Shown here in pieces: positions 6,253-12,636 of a DNA stretch of 14,829 bases. How positions within the stretch are numbered: the first letter of the stretch is position 1; each line of letters begins with the position of its first letter. A model generated the notes under the pieces. That model saw only the letters and a program-made list of their open reading frames with translations. It searched no databases and was not told where the DNA came from. The position numbers were made by a program, and so were the translations under genes. Source of the stretch: Propionibacteriaceae bacterium (GTDB taxonomy: Bacteria; Actinomycetota; Actinomycetes; Propionibacteriales; Propionibacteriaceae); the NCBI GenBank assembly GCA_027346035.1, contig DAIESZ010000005.1, positions 1 through 14,829 of the forward strand, read 5' to 3'.

Positions 6253-6266
6253 TTACGGGACCGTAA
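6253..6266. promoter_or_regulatory. Palindromic candidate operator TTACGG-GA-CCGTAA upstream of the acyl-CoA ligase
   Basis: The six-base arms are perfectly complementary around a 2-bp spacer. The site lies 64 bp upstream of the ligase GTG and overlaps a minus-strand TANNNT hexamer (TAAGCT, 6255-6250). Size and position suit a dimeric repressor such as a TetR-family fatty-acid regulator. No such regulator gene is in the window, so the partner is unknown. A second short palindrome of CCTCC/GGAGG type follows at 6269-6280. Confidence 0.45.
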
Positions 6267-6310
6267 CCCCTCCCCGGAGGGCCGGGTGGCACTCCCTGAG
6301 AGGTGGCACG

Positions 6311-7105
6311 TCAGCCGTCGAGCGCGCGGCGCAGCCAGGCGATGTCGTCGGCGTGCCCTTCCGCGGGGGTCTCGACCACGAGCGGCGCGCCGGCCGAGCG
6401 GACGACGTCTGCGAGCCCGTCGGGGTCGACGTGACCGTGTCCGATCGTCGCGTGCCGGTCGGCGCCCGACCCGAACCCATCCCGGGAGTCGTTGGCGTGC
6501 ACGAGGTCGATCCGTCCGGTGATCGCGAGCACCCGGTCGACCAGGCCGAGGAGCTCCTCCCCCGCCGCATGGGCATGGCAGGTATCGAGGCAGAAGCCGA
6601 CCTGGTCGGCACCGGACGCCTGGGCGATGGCGTCCCACAGATGCTCGAGCCTCGACAGCTGACGGGCCATCGCGTTCGCGCCGCCGGCGGTGTTCTCGAT
6701 GAACATCGGCACCGGCAGGTCGAGTCCCTCGACGCACTTGCGCCAGTTGTCGATGCCCACGGCGGGATCGTCGTCGGCGCCGACATGGCCGCCGTGGACG
6801 ACGACGCCCTGCGCGCCGACCTCGGCGGCCAGGTTCAGCGTCTGCTGCAACAGCTTGCGTGAGGGGATGCGGATGCGGTTGTTCGTCGAGGCGACGTTGA
6901 TGACGTAGGGAGCGTGCACGTAGAGGTGCACGTCGGCCCGCCCGGCGTCGGCCCTGAGCGCGGGGGCGCCCCCGTGATAGGCGACGGAGGGGGCCTTCCA
7001 ACTCTGCGGGTCGCCGAGGAAGAACTGCGCCAGGTCCGCTCCCCGGGCGCGGGCCTCGGCGATCGGGTCTGCCTGGTCGACGTGGGCACCGATGCGTACG
7101 CTCAT
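6311..7105 (-). CDS. nfo: Endonuclease IV (deoxyribonuclease IV, AP endonuclease)
   Basis: The 264-residue TIM-barrel enzyme cleaves DNA 5' to abasic sites in base-excision repair. The trinuclear zinc ligands of E. coli Nfo can be matched in order: His64 (VHAPY), His104 (VVVHGGH), Glu137 (FIENTAG), Asp174 and His177 (CLDTCHAHAAG), His203 (LVHANDS), Asp216 and His218 (ADRHATIGHGH), and Glu245 (VVETPAEG). The N-terminus RIGAHV is also typical. Length is slightly below the E. coli enzyme (about 285). The ATG at 7105 is supported by TAGCCT ending 6 nt upstream, indicating a leaderless message; no Shine-Dalgarno is seen. It is a monocistronic repair gene, apparently unrelated to the arabinose genes upstream of it. 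Confidence 0.92.
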   Translation of the reverse strand: MSVRIGAHVDQADPIAEARARGADLAQFFLGDPQSWKAPSVAYHGGAPALRADAGRADVHLYVHAPYVINVASTNNRIRIPSRKLLQQTLNLAAEVGAQGVVVHGGHVGADDDPAVGIDNWRKCVEGLDLPVPMFIENTAGGANAMARQLSRLEHLWDAIAQASGADQVGFCLDTCHAHAAGEELLGLVDRVLAITGRIDLVHANDSRDGFGSGADRHATIGHGHVDPDGLADVVRSAGAPLVVETPAEGHADDIAWLRRALDG

Positions 7106-7111
7106 GCGCCC

Positions 7112-7117
7112 AGGCTA
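7112..7117 (-). promoter_or_regulatory. -10 element TAGCCT for leaderless nfo
   Basis: On the minus strand TAGCCT is followed by GGGCGC and then the nfo ATG at 7105, the same 6-nt spacing seen at other starts. It lies between the araD terminator hairpin and nfo, which implies that nfo is transcribed independently of araD. Confidence 0.55.
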
Positions 7118-7128
7118 GCGGCGGCGGT

Positions 7129-7148
7129 CGGACGCCGGTCGGCGTCCG
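7129..7148 (-). terminator. Terminator hairpin downstream of araD
   Basis: CGGACGCC (7129-7136) and GGCGTCCG (7141-7148) form a perfect 8-bp stem closed by a GGTC tetraloop, 12 nt past the araD stop on the minus strand. No U-run follows. It separates araD from the nfo promoter. Confidence 0.6.
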
Positions 7149-7160
7149 GGCCGCCCGGGG

Positions 7161-7850
7161 TCACTGCCCATAGACGTTCTGGTAGCGGTCGTACAGCCGG
7201 TCGATGTCACCCTGGTCCATCGGCACCGGCTCGCCGAGCTGGCGGGCCAGGTGCACGGTGCGGGCGACGTCCTCGACCATCACCGCCGCCTTGACCGCGT
7301 CCCGGGCGTCGGAGCCGATCGTGAACGGGCCGTGGTTGGCCATCAGCACCGCCCGCGACCGCGAGTTGCGCAGTGTCTCGACGATGCCGCGTCCGATCGA
7401 GTCGTCACCGATCAGGGCGAACGGGCCCACCGGGATGTCGCCGCCGAACTCGTCGGCGATCATCGTCAGCACGCACGGGATCGGCTCACGGCGAGCCGCC
7501 CACGCGGTGGCGTAGTCGGAGTGGGTGTGCACGACCCCGCCAACCTCGGGCATGTGCCGGTAGACGTAGGCGTGCGCCGCCGTGTCGGACGAGGGCTTGC
7601 GGTCCCCCTCGATGAGGTTGCCGTCGAGGTCGCACACGACCATCGACTCGGGCGTGATGTCGTCGTAGGACACCCCCGATGGCTTGATGACCAGCAGGTC
7701 CGCCCCGGGCACGCGGGCTGACACGTTGCCCGCGGTCCACACCACAAGGTTGTTGCGCGGCAGTTCGGCGTGCAGCGCCGCGACCTCCCGCTTGAGCCGT
7801 TCCACATCGTCGCGGACGCCGTCGGGCACCGCCGTGAGCCTGTCGGACAC
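7161..7850 (-). CDS. araD: L-ribulose-5-phosphate 4-epimerase
   Basis: From the GTG at 7850 the protein is 229 residues, almost the same as E. coli AraD (231). It belongs to the zinc-dependent class II aldolase/AraD family and converts L-ribulose 5-phosphate to D-xylulose 5-phosphate, the last step of the L-arabinose pathway. Seen motifs are WTAGNVSARVPG (38-49), IKPSGVSYDDITPESMVV (55-72), VVHTHSDYATAWA with zinc ligands His108 and His110, and NHGPFTIGSDARDAV with the third zinc ligand His173. The C-terminal Tyr227 (NVYGQ) matches the catalytic Tyr229 of E. coli. The frame runs upstream to 7958, but the extra residues would cross the regulatory region. The GGAGG at 7859-7855, with a somewhat short 4-nt gap, marks the GTG. 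It is divergent from the kinase gene across a shared operator. Confidence 0.92.
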   Translation of the reverse strand: MSDRLTAVPDGVRDDVERLKREVAALHAELPRNNLVVWTAGNVSARVPGADLLVIKPSGVSYDDITPESMVVCDLDGNLIEGDRKPSSDTAAHAYVYRHMPEVGGVVHTHSDYATAWAARREPIPCVLTMIADEFGGDIPVGPFALIGDDSIGRGIVETLRNSRSRAVLMANHGPFTIGSDARDAVKAAVMVEDVARTVHLARQLGEPVPMDQGDIDRLYDRYQNVYGQ

Positions 7851-7959
7851 TGGACCTCCACACCGCTTGTTCTCGGGTTGTTGTCGGGCGCGGCGCCGAC
7901 GGATGGTCACCGAGCGCCTGATGGCGGTGCAATCTCGTGCGGGGTCTCGCCTTCCCATG

Positions 7960-7975
7960 ATGTTACCGTTAACAT
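7960..7975. promoter_or_regulatory. LacI-type operator ATGTTACCGTTAACAT in the araD-araB divergent region
   Basis: The arms ATGTTA and TAACAT are perfectly inverted and the centre is CG, the usual form for LacI-family operators. It differs from the reverse complement of the site in front of araA by two bases and shares its register. Each arm also reads as the TANNNT hexamer TAACAT on one strand, so binding would occlude both promoters. The likely ligand is the LacI-family protein encoded at 9773-10855. Confidence 0.8.
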
Positions 7976-7988
7976 GATCGTGTCACCA
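7960..7988 (-). promoter_or_regulatory. araD promoter, TGGTGA-N17-TAACAT
   Basis: On the minus strand TGGTGA (7988-7983) and TAACAT (7965-7960) are separated by exactly 17 bp. The araA promoter has the same arrangement (TTGTGA-N17-TAACAT). Predicted transcription start is near 7953, leaving a leader of about 100 nt. Both hexamers are inferred by comparison. Confidence 0.5.
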
Positions 7989-8022
7989 GTCCCGGCATCG
8001 CCGCCGCGCCCAGGAGGTCCCG

Positions 8023-9651
8023 ATGAGTCATGACCAGCACCCCGCACCCGAGGCCGCCCGCGGCGCGATCACGCGGGGAGACACCTCACTCGGCATCGAA
8101 CTCGGATCGACCCGGATCAAGGCGGTGCTGATCGGCCCCGACCACCAGCCACTCGCCGTGGGCAACCACGACTGGGAGAACCAATTCGTCGACCGGTTGT
8201 GGACCTACTCCCTCGAGTCGGTGTGGTCGGGCATCCAGGAATGCGTCGCCGCACTCATCGACGACGTGCGCCATCGCCACGGCGTCCCACTCACCACGGT
8301 GGGCTCGATCGGCGTGTCGGCGATGATGCACGGCTACCTCGCATTCGCCGCCGAGCCCGGAGCAGCCGACGGCACGCTGCTGACCCCGTTCCGCACGTGG
8401 CGCAACACCAACACCGCCGCCGCGGCCTCGCAGTTGAGCGCCCTGTTCGGGCACAACATCCCGCTGCGCTGGAGCATCGCCCACCTGTACCAGGCGGTGC
8501 TCGACGGCGAGCGGCACGTGCCCGACATCACGTTCCTCACCAGCCTCGCCGGCTACGTGCACTGGCGGCTCACCGGCGAGCGGGTGATCGGCGTCGGCGA
8601 TGCGAGCGGTGTGTTCCCGATCGACACCACCACCGGCGACTACGACGCCAGCATGCTCGCCGCCTTCGACGGGCTCGTCGCCGATCGCGGATTCCCCTGG
8701 AAGGTCACCGACCTGCTGCCCCGCGTCCTCACGGCCGGTGCCGTGGCCGGGCACCTCACCGCCGAGGGGGCCGCGCTGCTGGACCCCAGCGGCATGATCC
8801 AACCCGGTGCTCCCCTGTGTCCGCCCGAGGGGGACGCCGGCACCGGCATGGTCGCCACCAACTCGGTCGCCCCGCGCACCGGGAACGTGAGCGCCGGCAC
8901 CTCGATCTTCGCGATGGTCGTGCTCGAGCACCCGCTCGCGGCGTCCCATCCCGAACTCGACCTCGTCACCACCCCGTCCGGCGACCTCGTCGCGATGGTG
9001 CACTGCAACAACGGGGCGAGCGAACTCAACGCGTGGGCCGGATTGTTCGGGGAGTTCGCGACCGCGCTCGGCGCCCCGGCCGACTCCTCGACGGTGTTCG
9101 GGACACTGTTCCACGCCGCCCTCGGGGGAGAAGCCGATGGCGGCGGTCTGCTCGCCTACAACTTCCTCTCGGGCGAGCACAACCTGGGCCTCGACGAGGG
9201 CCGTCCCCTGGTGGTCCGGACGCCCGACAGCTCGCTCACGCTCGCCAACTTCATGCGAACCCAGCTGTTCGCGATGCTCGCAACACTGCGGCTCGGCATG
9301 GACGTGCTGGCGGGCGAGGACGTCGCGATCGACTCCCTTTTCGGCCACGGCGGGTTCTTCAAGACCCGGGGCGTCGGCCAGCGGATCCTCGCCGGCGCAC
9401 TCAACACGGCGGTCAGCGTCGGTGATCTCGCGGCCGAGGGCGGCGCGTGGGGCATCGCGGTGCTCGCAGCGTTCACCCGTGACCCCGCCGGAGCCTCCGA
9501 CCTGGGCCGCTACCTCGGCGACACGGTGTTCGCGGGGGCCGAACTCGAGACCGTCGCACCACAGCAGAGCGACGTCGACGGGTTCAACCGGTTCATGAGG
9601 CGGTTCACCGCGGGCCTGGCCATCGAGCGCGCCGCCGTGGAGAACAGCTAG
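8023..9651 (+). CDS. araB: FGGY-family carbohydrate kinase, presumed L-ribulokinase (non-classical type)
   Basis: This 542-residue sugar kinase should phosphorylate L-ribulose at O5, supplying the substrate of AraD. FGGY features are the N-terminal phosphate-binding [15 protein letters not shown] (23-37), [12 protein letters not shown] (97-108), a PEGDAGTGM block with Asp271 as likely catalytic base, [13 protein letters not shown] (287-299), and the ADP-binding [20 protein letters not shown] (440-459). It resembles the kinase found beside araA and araD in bifidobacteria and some Firmicutes, often annotated xylulokinase or simply ATPase, rather than E. coli AraB. The ribulokinase role therefore rests on context: no other kinase is present to complete the pathway. 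The ATG at 8023 is firmly set by AGGAGG at 8012-8017. The gene faces away from araD and shares its operator. Confidence 0.85.
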   Translation: MSHDQHPAPEAARGAITRGDTSLGIELGSTRIKAVLIGPDHQPLAVGNHDWENQFVDRLWTYSLESVWSGIQECVAALIDDVRHRHGVPLTTVGSIGVSAMMHGYLAFAAEPGAADGTLLTPFRTWRNTNTAAAASQLSALFGHNIPLRWSIAHLYQAVLDGERHVPDITFLTSLAGYVHWRLTGERVIGVGDASGVFPIDTTTGDYDASMLAAFDGLVADRGFPWKVTDLLPRVLTAGAVAGHLTAEGAALLDPSGMIQPGAPLCPPEGDAGTGMVATNSVAPRTGNVSAGTSIFAMVVLEHPLAASHPELDLVTTPSGDLVAMVHCNNGASELNAWAGLFGEFATALGAPADSSTVFGTLFHAALGGEADGGGLLAYNFLSGEHNLGLDEGRPLVVRTPDSSLTLANFMRTQLFAMLATLRLGMDVLAGEDVAIDSLFGHGGFFKTRGVGQRILAGALNTAVSVGDLAAEGGAWGIAVLAAFTRDPAGASDLGRYLGDTVFAGAELETVAPQQSDVDGFNRFMRRFTAGLAIERAAVENS

Positions 9652-9738
9652 GCGCGCTGCGCCCACGAGGCGCACCGCCGGGAGATCGAGCCCATCCTGG
9701 ACCGGCGCCTCGGCTCACCGGTGCAGGCACAGGGCTGA
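9652..9738 (+). other. In-frame coding-like tail after the kinase TAG stop
   Basis: Immediately after the TAG at 9649-9651 the same frame stays open for 28 codons to a TGA at 9736-9738. The codons have the usual G/C-rich third positions, and the stretch encodes a helical-looking EAHRREIEPILDRRLG. Known kinases of this type end near the present stop, so this may be a decayed extension or coincidence in G/C-rich DNA. The same bases also take part in hairpins. Confidence 0.25.
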
Positions 9739-9768
9739 GCGCACGAGGTTCCCGTCGTCGCGAGGCGC
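9666..9768. terminator. Alternative hairpins between convergent araB and the LacI-family gene
   Basis: CGAGGCGC occurs at 9666-9673 and 9761-9768, and its complement GCGCCTCG at 9705-9712 lies between them. The middle element can pair with either flank, giving two mutually exclusive 8-bp stems. Position between two convergent stop codons favours transcription termination from both sides. No T-runs are present. Confidence 0.45.
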
Positions 9769-9772
9769 GTAG

Positions 9773-10855
9773 TCAGCGAACCCCGGGCGCCTCTGCCGCC
9801 GGCGTCCCACCGGCTCCGGACGGCCCGTGGCCAGGCGAGGCGGTCGACGCGCGCACCACGAGTTCGGGGACGATCTGCTGAGGCGTCCCGTGCGACGCCT
9901 CGCCGAGACGCTGAAGCAACAGGTCGACGGCGGCCTCACCGACCGCCTGGAAGTCCTGGTGCACGGTGGTGAGCGGGGGCCGGAAGTGCGCGCTCTCGGG
10001 GATGTCGTCGAAGCCCACCACACTGAGGTCGCCGGGAATGGCGAGCCCACGGTCGGACAGGCCATGGATCAGGCCGAGCGCCATCTGGTCGTTGGCGGCG
10101 AACACGGCCGTCACCCCCGGAATGGCCAGCAGTGCCTCGGTTGCGTCGTATCCCGACTGGGGACGCCAGTCGCCCTCGACCGTGGGACCCGCCTCGAGCC
10201 CGGCGGACTCGAGCGTCCGGAGCCACTCGTGGCGGCGCACCTGGGCATCGAACCAATCGGCGGGACCGGCGAGGTGGGCGATCGTGCGGTGCCCGGACGC
10301 GATGAGGTGCTGGACGGCCAGCCGCGCACCGAGGGCCTGGTCGACACCGACGCGGGGCAGCGACTCGATCGGGCCGGATCCGCCGGCGTCCGGTGGCATC
10401 GACCCGACCAGCACGCACGCCGGGGGAAGCGTGACCCGGGCGAGGGACTCGAGCGACTGCGCCCTGGGTGCGATGATGGCCAGCGCATCGACGCGCTGGT
10501 CGCGCAGGAAGTCGATGCCCTCCTCGAACTCATCGGGCGAGGTGACGCCGAATGTCGTGGCGGCGTAGCCGGCACGCCGCGCCGCGATCTCGACACCCCG
10601 GAGCATGTTCATCGGGCCGTAGTGCGACGACGACTCCATGAGCAGCCCGATCCGACGGGAGCGCCCGTGGGCGAGCGCCCTCGCCAGGCCGTTGGGCCGG
10701 TAGCCGAGCTCCTCGATCGCTTGGAGAACCCGCTCGCGCGTGTCGGAACGGATGTTCGGGCTGTCGTTGACCACCCGCGACACGGTCTGATGCGAGACCC
10801 CGGCGCGCTGGGCGACGTCGCGCATGCTCGGTGCGTGACCACGTGGTGCGGGCAT
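9773..10855 (-). CDS. LacI-family transcriptional regulator, probable arabinose-pathway repressor
   Basis: The 360-residue protein starts with a LacI-type helix-turn-helix: MRDVAQRAGVSHQTVSRVVN (11-30). RERVLQAIEELGYRPN and the hinge helix GLARALAHGRS follow, leading into a periplasmic-binding-protein-like sensor domain. Sensor motifs include IGLLMESSSHYG, the VDQALGARLAVQHLIASGH region, AVFAANDQMALGLIHGL and LSVVGFDDIPESAHFRPPLT. The C-terminus is an Ala/Gly/Pro-rich tail. The ATG at 10855 has GAGAGGGG five bases upstream. It lies 46 bp downstream of araA on the same strand and is likely co-transcribed with it, giving autoregulation through the araA operator. Both ara operators have the central CG expected for this family. 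Arabinose or a pathway intermediate as inducer is inferred from context. Confidence 0.88.
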   Translation of the reverse strand: MPAPRGHAPSMRDVAQRAGVSHQTVSRVVNDSPNIRSDTRERVLQAIEELGYRPNGLARALAHGRSRRIGLLMESSSHYGPMNMLRGVEIAARRAGYAATTFGVTSPDEFEEGIDFLRDQRVDALAIIAPRAQSLESLARVTLPPACVLVGSMPPDAGGSGPIESLPRVGVDQALGARLAVQHLIASGHRTIAHLAGPADWFDAQVRRHEWLRTLESAGLEAGPTVEGDWRPQSGYDATEALLAIPGVTAVFAANDQMALGLIHGLSDRGLAIPGDLSVVGFDDIPESAHFRPPLTTVHQDFQAVGEAAVDLLLQRLGEASHGTPQQIVPELVVRASTASPGHGPSGAGGTPAAEAPGVR

Positions 10856-10901
10856 CGGCGCCCCTCTCTCAGCTCAGCGCTCCAACCGAGCAGAATAGGG
10901 C

Positions 10902-12425
10902 TCAGACCGCCGCCGGACCACTCCGGTAGGCGGATTCGAGCCGAAGGCCCCGCTCGATGTCACGGACGGTGCTCTGCTCGTCGATGAGCACCATCTCGAC
11001 GTCGGCGATCCGCGCGAAGTCGACGAACACGTCGGCGTCCAGGTTGGTGCTCATCACGGTGTGGTGCGCCGCCCCGGCCGCGAGCCACGATGTGGCCGAC
11101 GTGACGAAGTCGGGCCGCGGACGCCACAGGGCCCGGCCGACCGGCAGCTTCGGCAGCGGGTGGGGCGGCTCGACGATGTCGACGACGTTGGCGATCAGCC
11201 GGAACCGGCTGCGCACGTCGCTCATGGCGACGACGACGGCCTCGCCCGGGTCGGAGGTGAACACCAGGCGGCAGGGATCCTCCTTGCCGCCGATGCCCAG
11301 GGGATGGATCTCGAGGGTCGGCCGGGCCGAGCTGATCGTCGGGGCCACCTCGAGCATGTGGGCGCCGAGGATGAGTTCTTCGCCGGGCGTGAGGTTGTAG
11401 GTGTAGTCCTCCATGAGCGTCGCGCCGCCGGGCAACCCGGCACCCATGACCGACGCCAGTCGTACCAGGATCGCGGTCTTCCAGTCGCCCTCGGCGCCGA
11501 AGCCGTAGCCGTCGGCCATCAATCGCTGCACGGCGATGCCGGGCAGCTGGCGCAGGGTGCCGAGATCCTCGAAGGTGTCGGTGAACGCGACGCAGTCGTG
11601 CTCCTCGAGGAAGTCGCGCAGGCCGAGTTCCTCCCGCGCCGCGTAGCGCAGCGAGTCCCGCCTGGCGCCGACGGACGTCAACTCGGGCACGACGTCGTAG
11701 CTCTCGTCGTACTCGGCCACCAGGGCGTCGATCCGGTCCTCACTCACGGCGTCGACCCGGGCGATGAGGTCGTTGACCCCCCACGTGTTGACGCTGACGC
11801 CGAAGATCGCCTCAGCCTCGGTCTTGTCGCCCTCGGTGACCGCCACGTAGCGCATGTTGTCGCCGAATCGAGCGACCTTCATCCCCTGCAGTTCGTGCCA
11901 GCCCGCGGCGGCGCGCGTCCACGTGCCGACCTCGCGGGTGACCCGAGGGTCGGACGCGTGCCCGATGACCGACTTCCGGCGCACGCCCAGGCGGGACAGG
12001 ATGTAGCCGTATTCGCGGTCGCCGTGGGCCGACTGGTTGAGGTTCATGAAGTCGAAGTCGAGTTCGCCATAGGGCAGTTCGCTGTTGGCCTGCGTGTGCA
12101 GGTGCAGCAGCGGCTTGTGCAGGGCACCCAGCCCACGGATCCACATCTTGGCCGGCGAGAAGGTGTGCATCCAGGTGATGACGCCGATCACGGTCGGATC
12201 GGCGTTGGCCTCGAGCATCGCCTGCATGATGCCGTCGGAGTCGGTGAGCACCGGCCTCCAGACCACCTTGACCGGGATGTCGCCGGAGGCGTCCAACAAC
12301 TGTGCGACGCGTTGGGACTGGGCGGCGACCTGCTGGAGAACCTCTTCGCCGTACAGTCCCTGGCTCCCGACGAGGAACCACACGCTCAGGGTTGAGAGAT
12401 CGGGAACGATGCTTCCGCCAGCCAT
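10902..12425 (-). CDS. araA: L-arabinose isomerase
   Basis: From the ATG at 12425 the product is 507 residues, close to E. coli AraA (500). It interconverts L-arabinose and L-ribulose using a divalent metal, usually Mn2+, in the cytoplasm as an oligomer. Family blocks are [16 protein letters not shown] (15-30), [19 protein letters not shown] (81-99), [20 protein letters not shown] (106-125) and [15 protein letters not shown]. The metal and catalytic residues align as Glu312 (AEGDWKTA), Glu339 (LMEDYTYN), His356 (LGAHMLE) and His454/455 (GAAHHTVMS). AAGG-type purines (AAGGAGAGG) end four bases before this ATG. The upstream in-frame ATG at 12470 would add residues foreign to the family. The gene is transcribed towards the LacI-family gene and diverges from pta, with its operator 70 bp upstream. 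Confidence 0.96.
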   Translation of the reverse strand: MAGGSIVPDLSTLSVWFLVGSQGLYGEEVLQQVAAQSQRVAQLLDASGDIPVKVVWRPVLTDSDGIMQAMLEANADPTVIGVITWMHTFSPAKMWIRGLGALHKPLLHLHTQANSELPYGELDFDFMNLNQSAHGDREYGYILSRLGVRRKSVIGHASDPRVTREVGTWTRAAAGWHELQGMKVARFGDNMRYVAVTEGDKTEAEAIFGVSVNTWGVNDLIARVDAVSEDRIDALVAEYDESYDVVPELTSVGARRDSLRYAAREELGLRDFLEEHDCVAFTDTFEDLGTLRQLPGIAVQRLMADGYGFGAEGDWKTAILVRLASVMGAGLPGGATLMEDYTYNLTPGEELILGAHMLEVAPTISSARPTLEIHPLGIGGKEDPCRLVFTSDPGEAVVVAMSDVRSRFRLIANVVDIVEPPHPLPKLPVGRALWRPRPDFVTSATSWLAAGAAHHTVMSTNLDADVFVDFARIADVEMVLIDEQSTVRDIERGLRLESAYRSGPAAV

Positions 12426-12494
12426 GGGGCCTCTCCTTCGTTGGACGTCGCCAAGGGCAAGTTCTGCCATCGCGTGAGACGATGTGACGGCTCA

Positions 12495-12510
12495 ATGTTA
12501 ACGGTCACAT
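12495..12510. promoter_or_regulatory. LacI-type operator ATGTTAACGGTCACAT upstream of araA
   Basis: This 16-bp site differs by a single base from the reverse complement of the araD-araB operator strand context (ATGTTAACGGTAACAT) and has the same central CG. A second partial palindrome (ATGTGAC at 12482-12488 with GTCACAT at 12504-12510) overlaps it. It lies 70 bp upstream of the araA ATG and 127 bp upstream of the pta start. Confidence 0.8.
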
Positions 12511-12523
12511 TGACGGTTCACAA
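12495..12523 (-). promoter_or_regulatory. araA promoter, TTGTGA-N17-TAACAT
   Basis: On the minus strand TTGTGA (12523-12518) and TAACAT (12500-12495) are spaced by exactly 17 bp. The -10 is one arm of the operator, so repressor binding would block RNA polymerase directly. Predicted transcription start is near 12488, giving a leader of about 60 nt. Confidence 0.6.
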
Positions 12524-12624
12524 GATCCCGGCCGATCCCCGGGACCGCTGGCGCGCGCGAAGGTTGCCGAGGTCGTGCCGGATGCTTCGCCGACCCACCC
12601 GGCGCCCGACCATTGAGCAGGCAA

Positions 12625-12630
12625 TAACCT
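12625..12630 (+). promoter_or_regulatory. -10 element TAACCT for leaderless pta
   Basis: TAACCT fits TANNNT and is followed by GGCCGG and then the pta GTG at 12637, a 6-nt gap. No Shine-Dalgarno sequence is present. No clear -35 is seen 17 bp upstream. Confidence 0.5.
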
Positions 12631-12636
12631 GGCCGG

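Noticed and set aside
7851..7958. Longer N-terminus for AraD
   Set aside because: It would add 36 residues unlike the family and run through the leader towards the operator; the GTG at 7850 gives the normal length and has a GGAGG site.
8086..9675. 529-residue open frame antisense to the kinase
   Set aside because: It is a shadow of the FGGY kinase with no recognisable motif or start signal.
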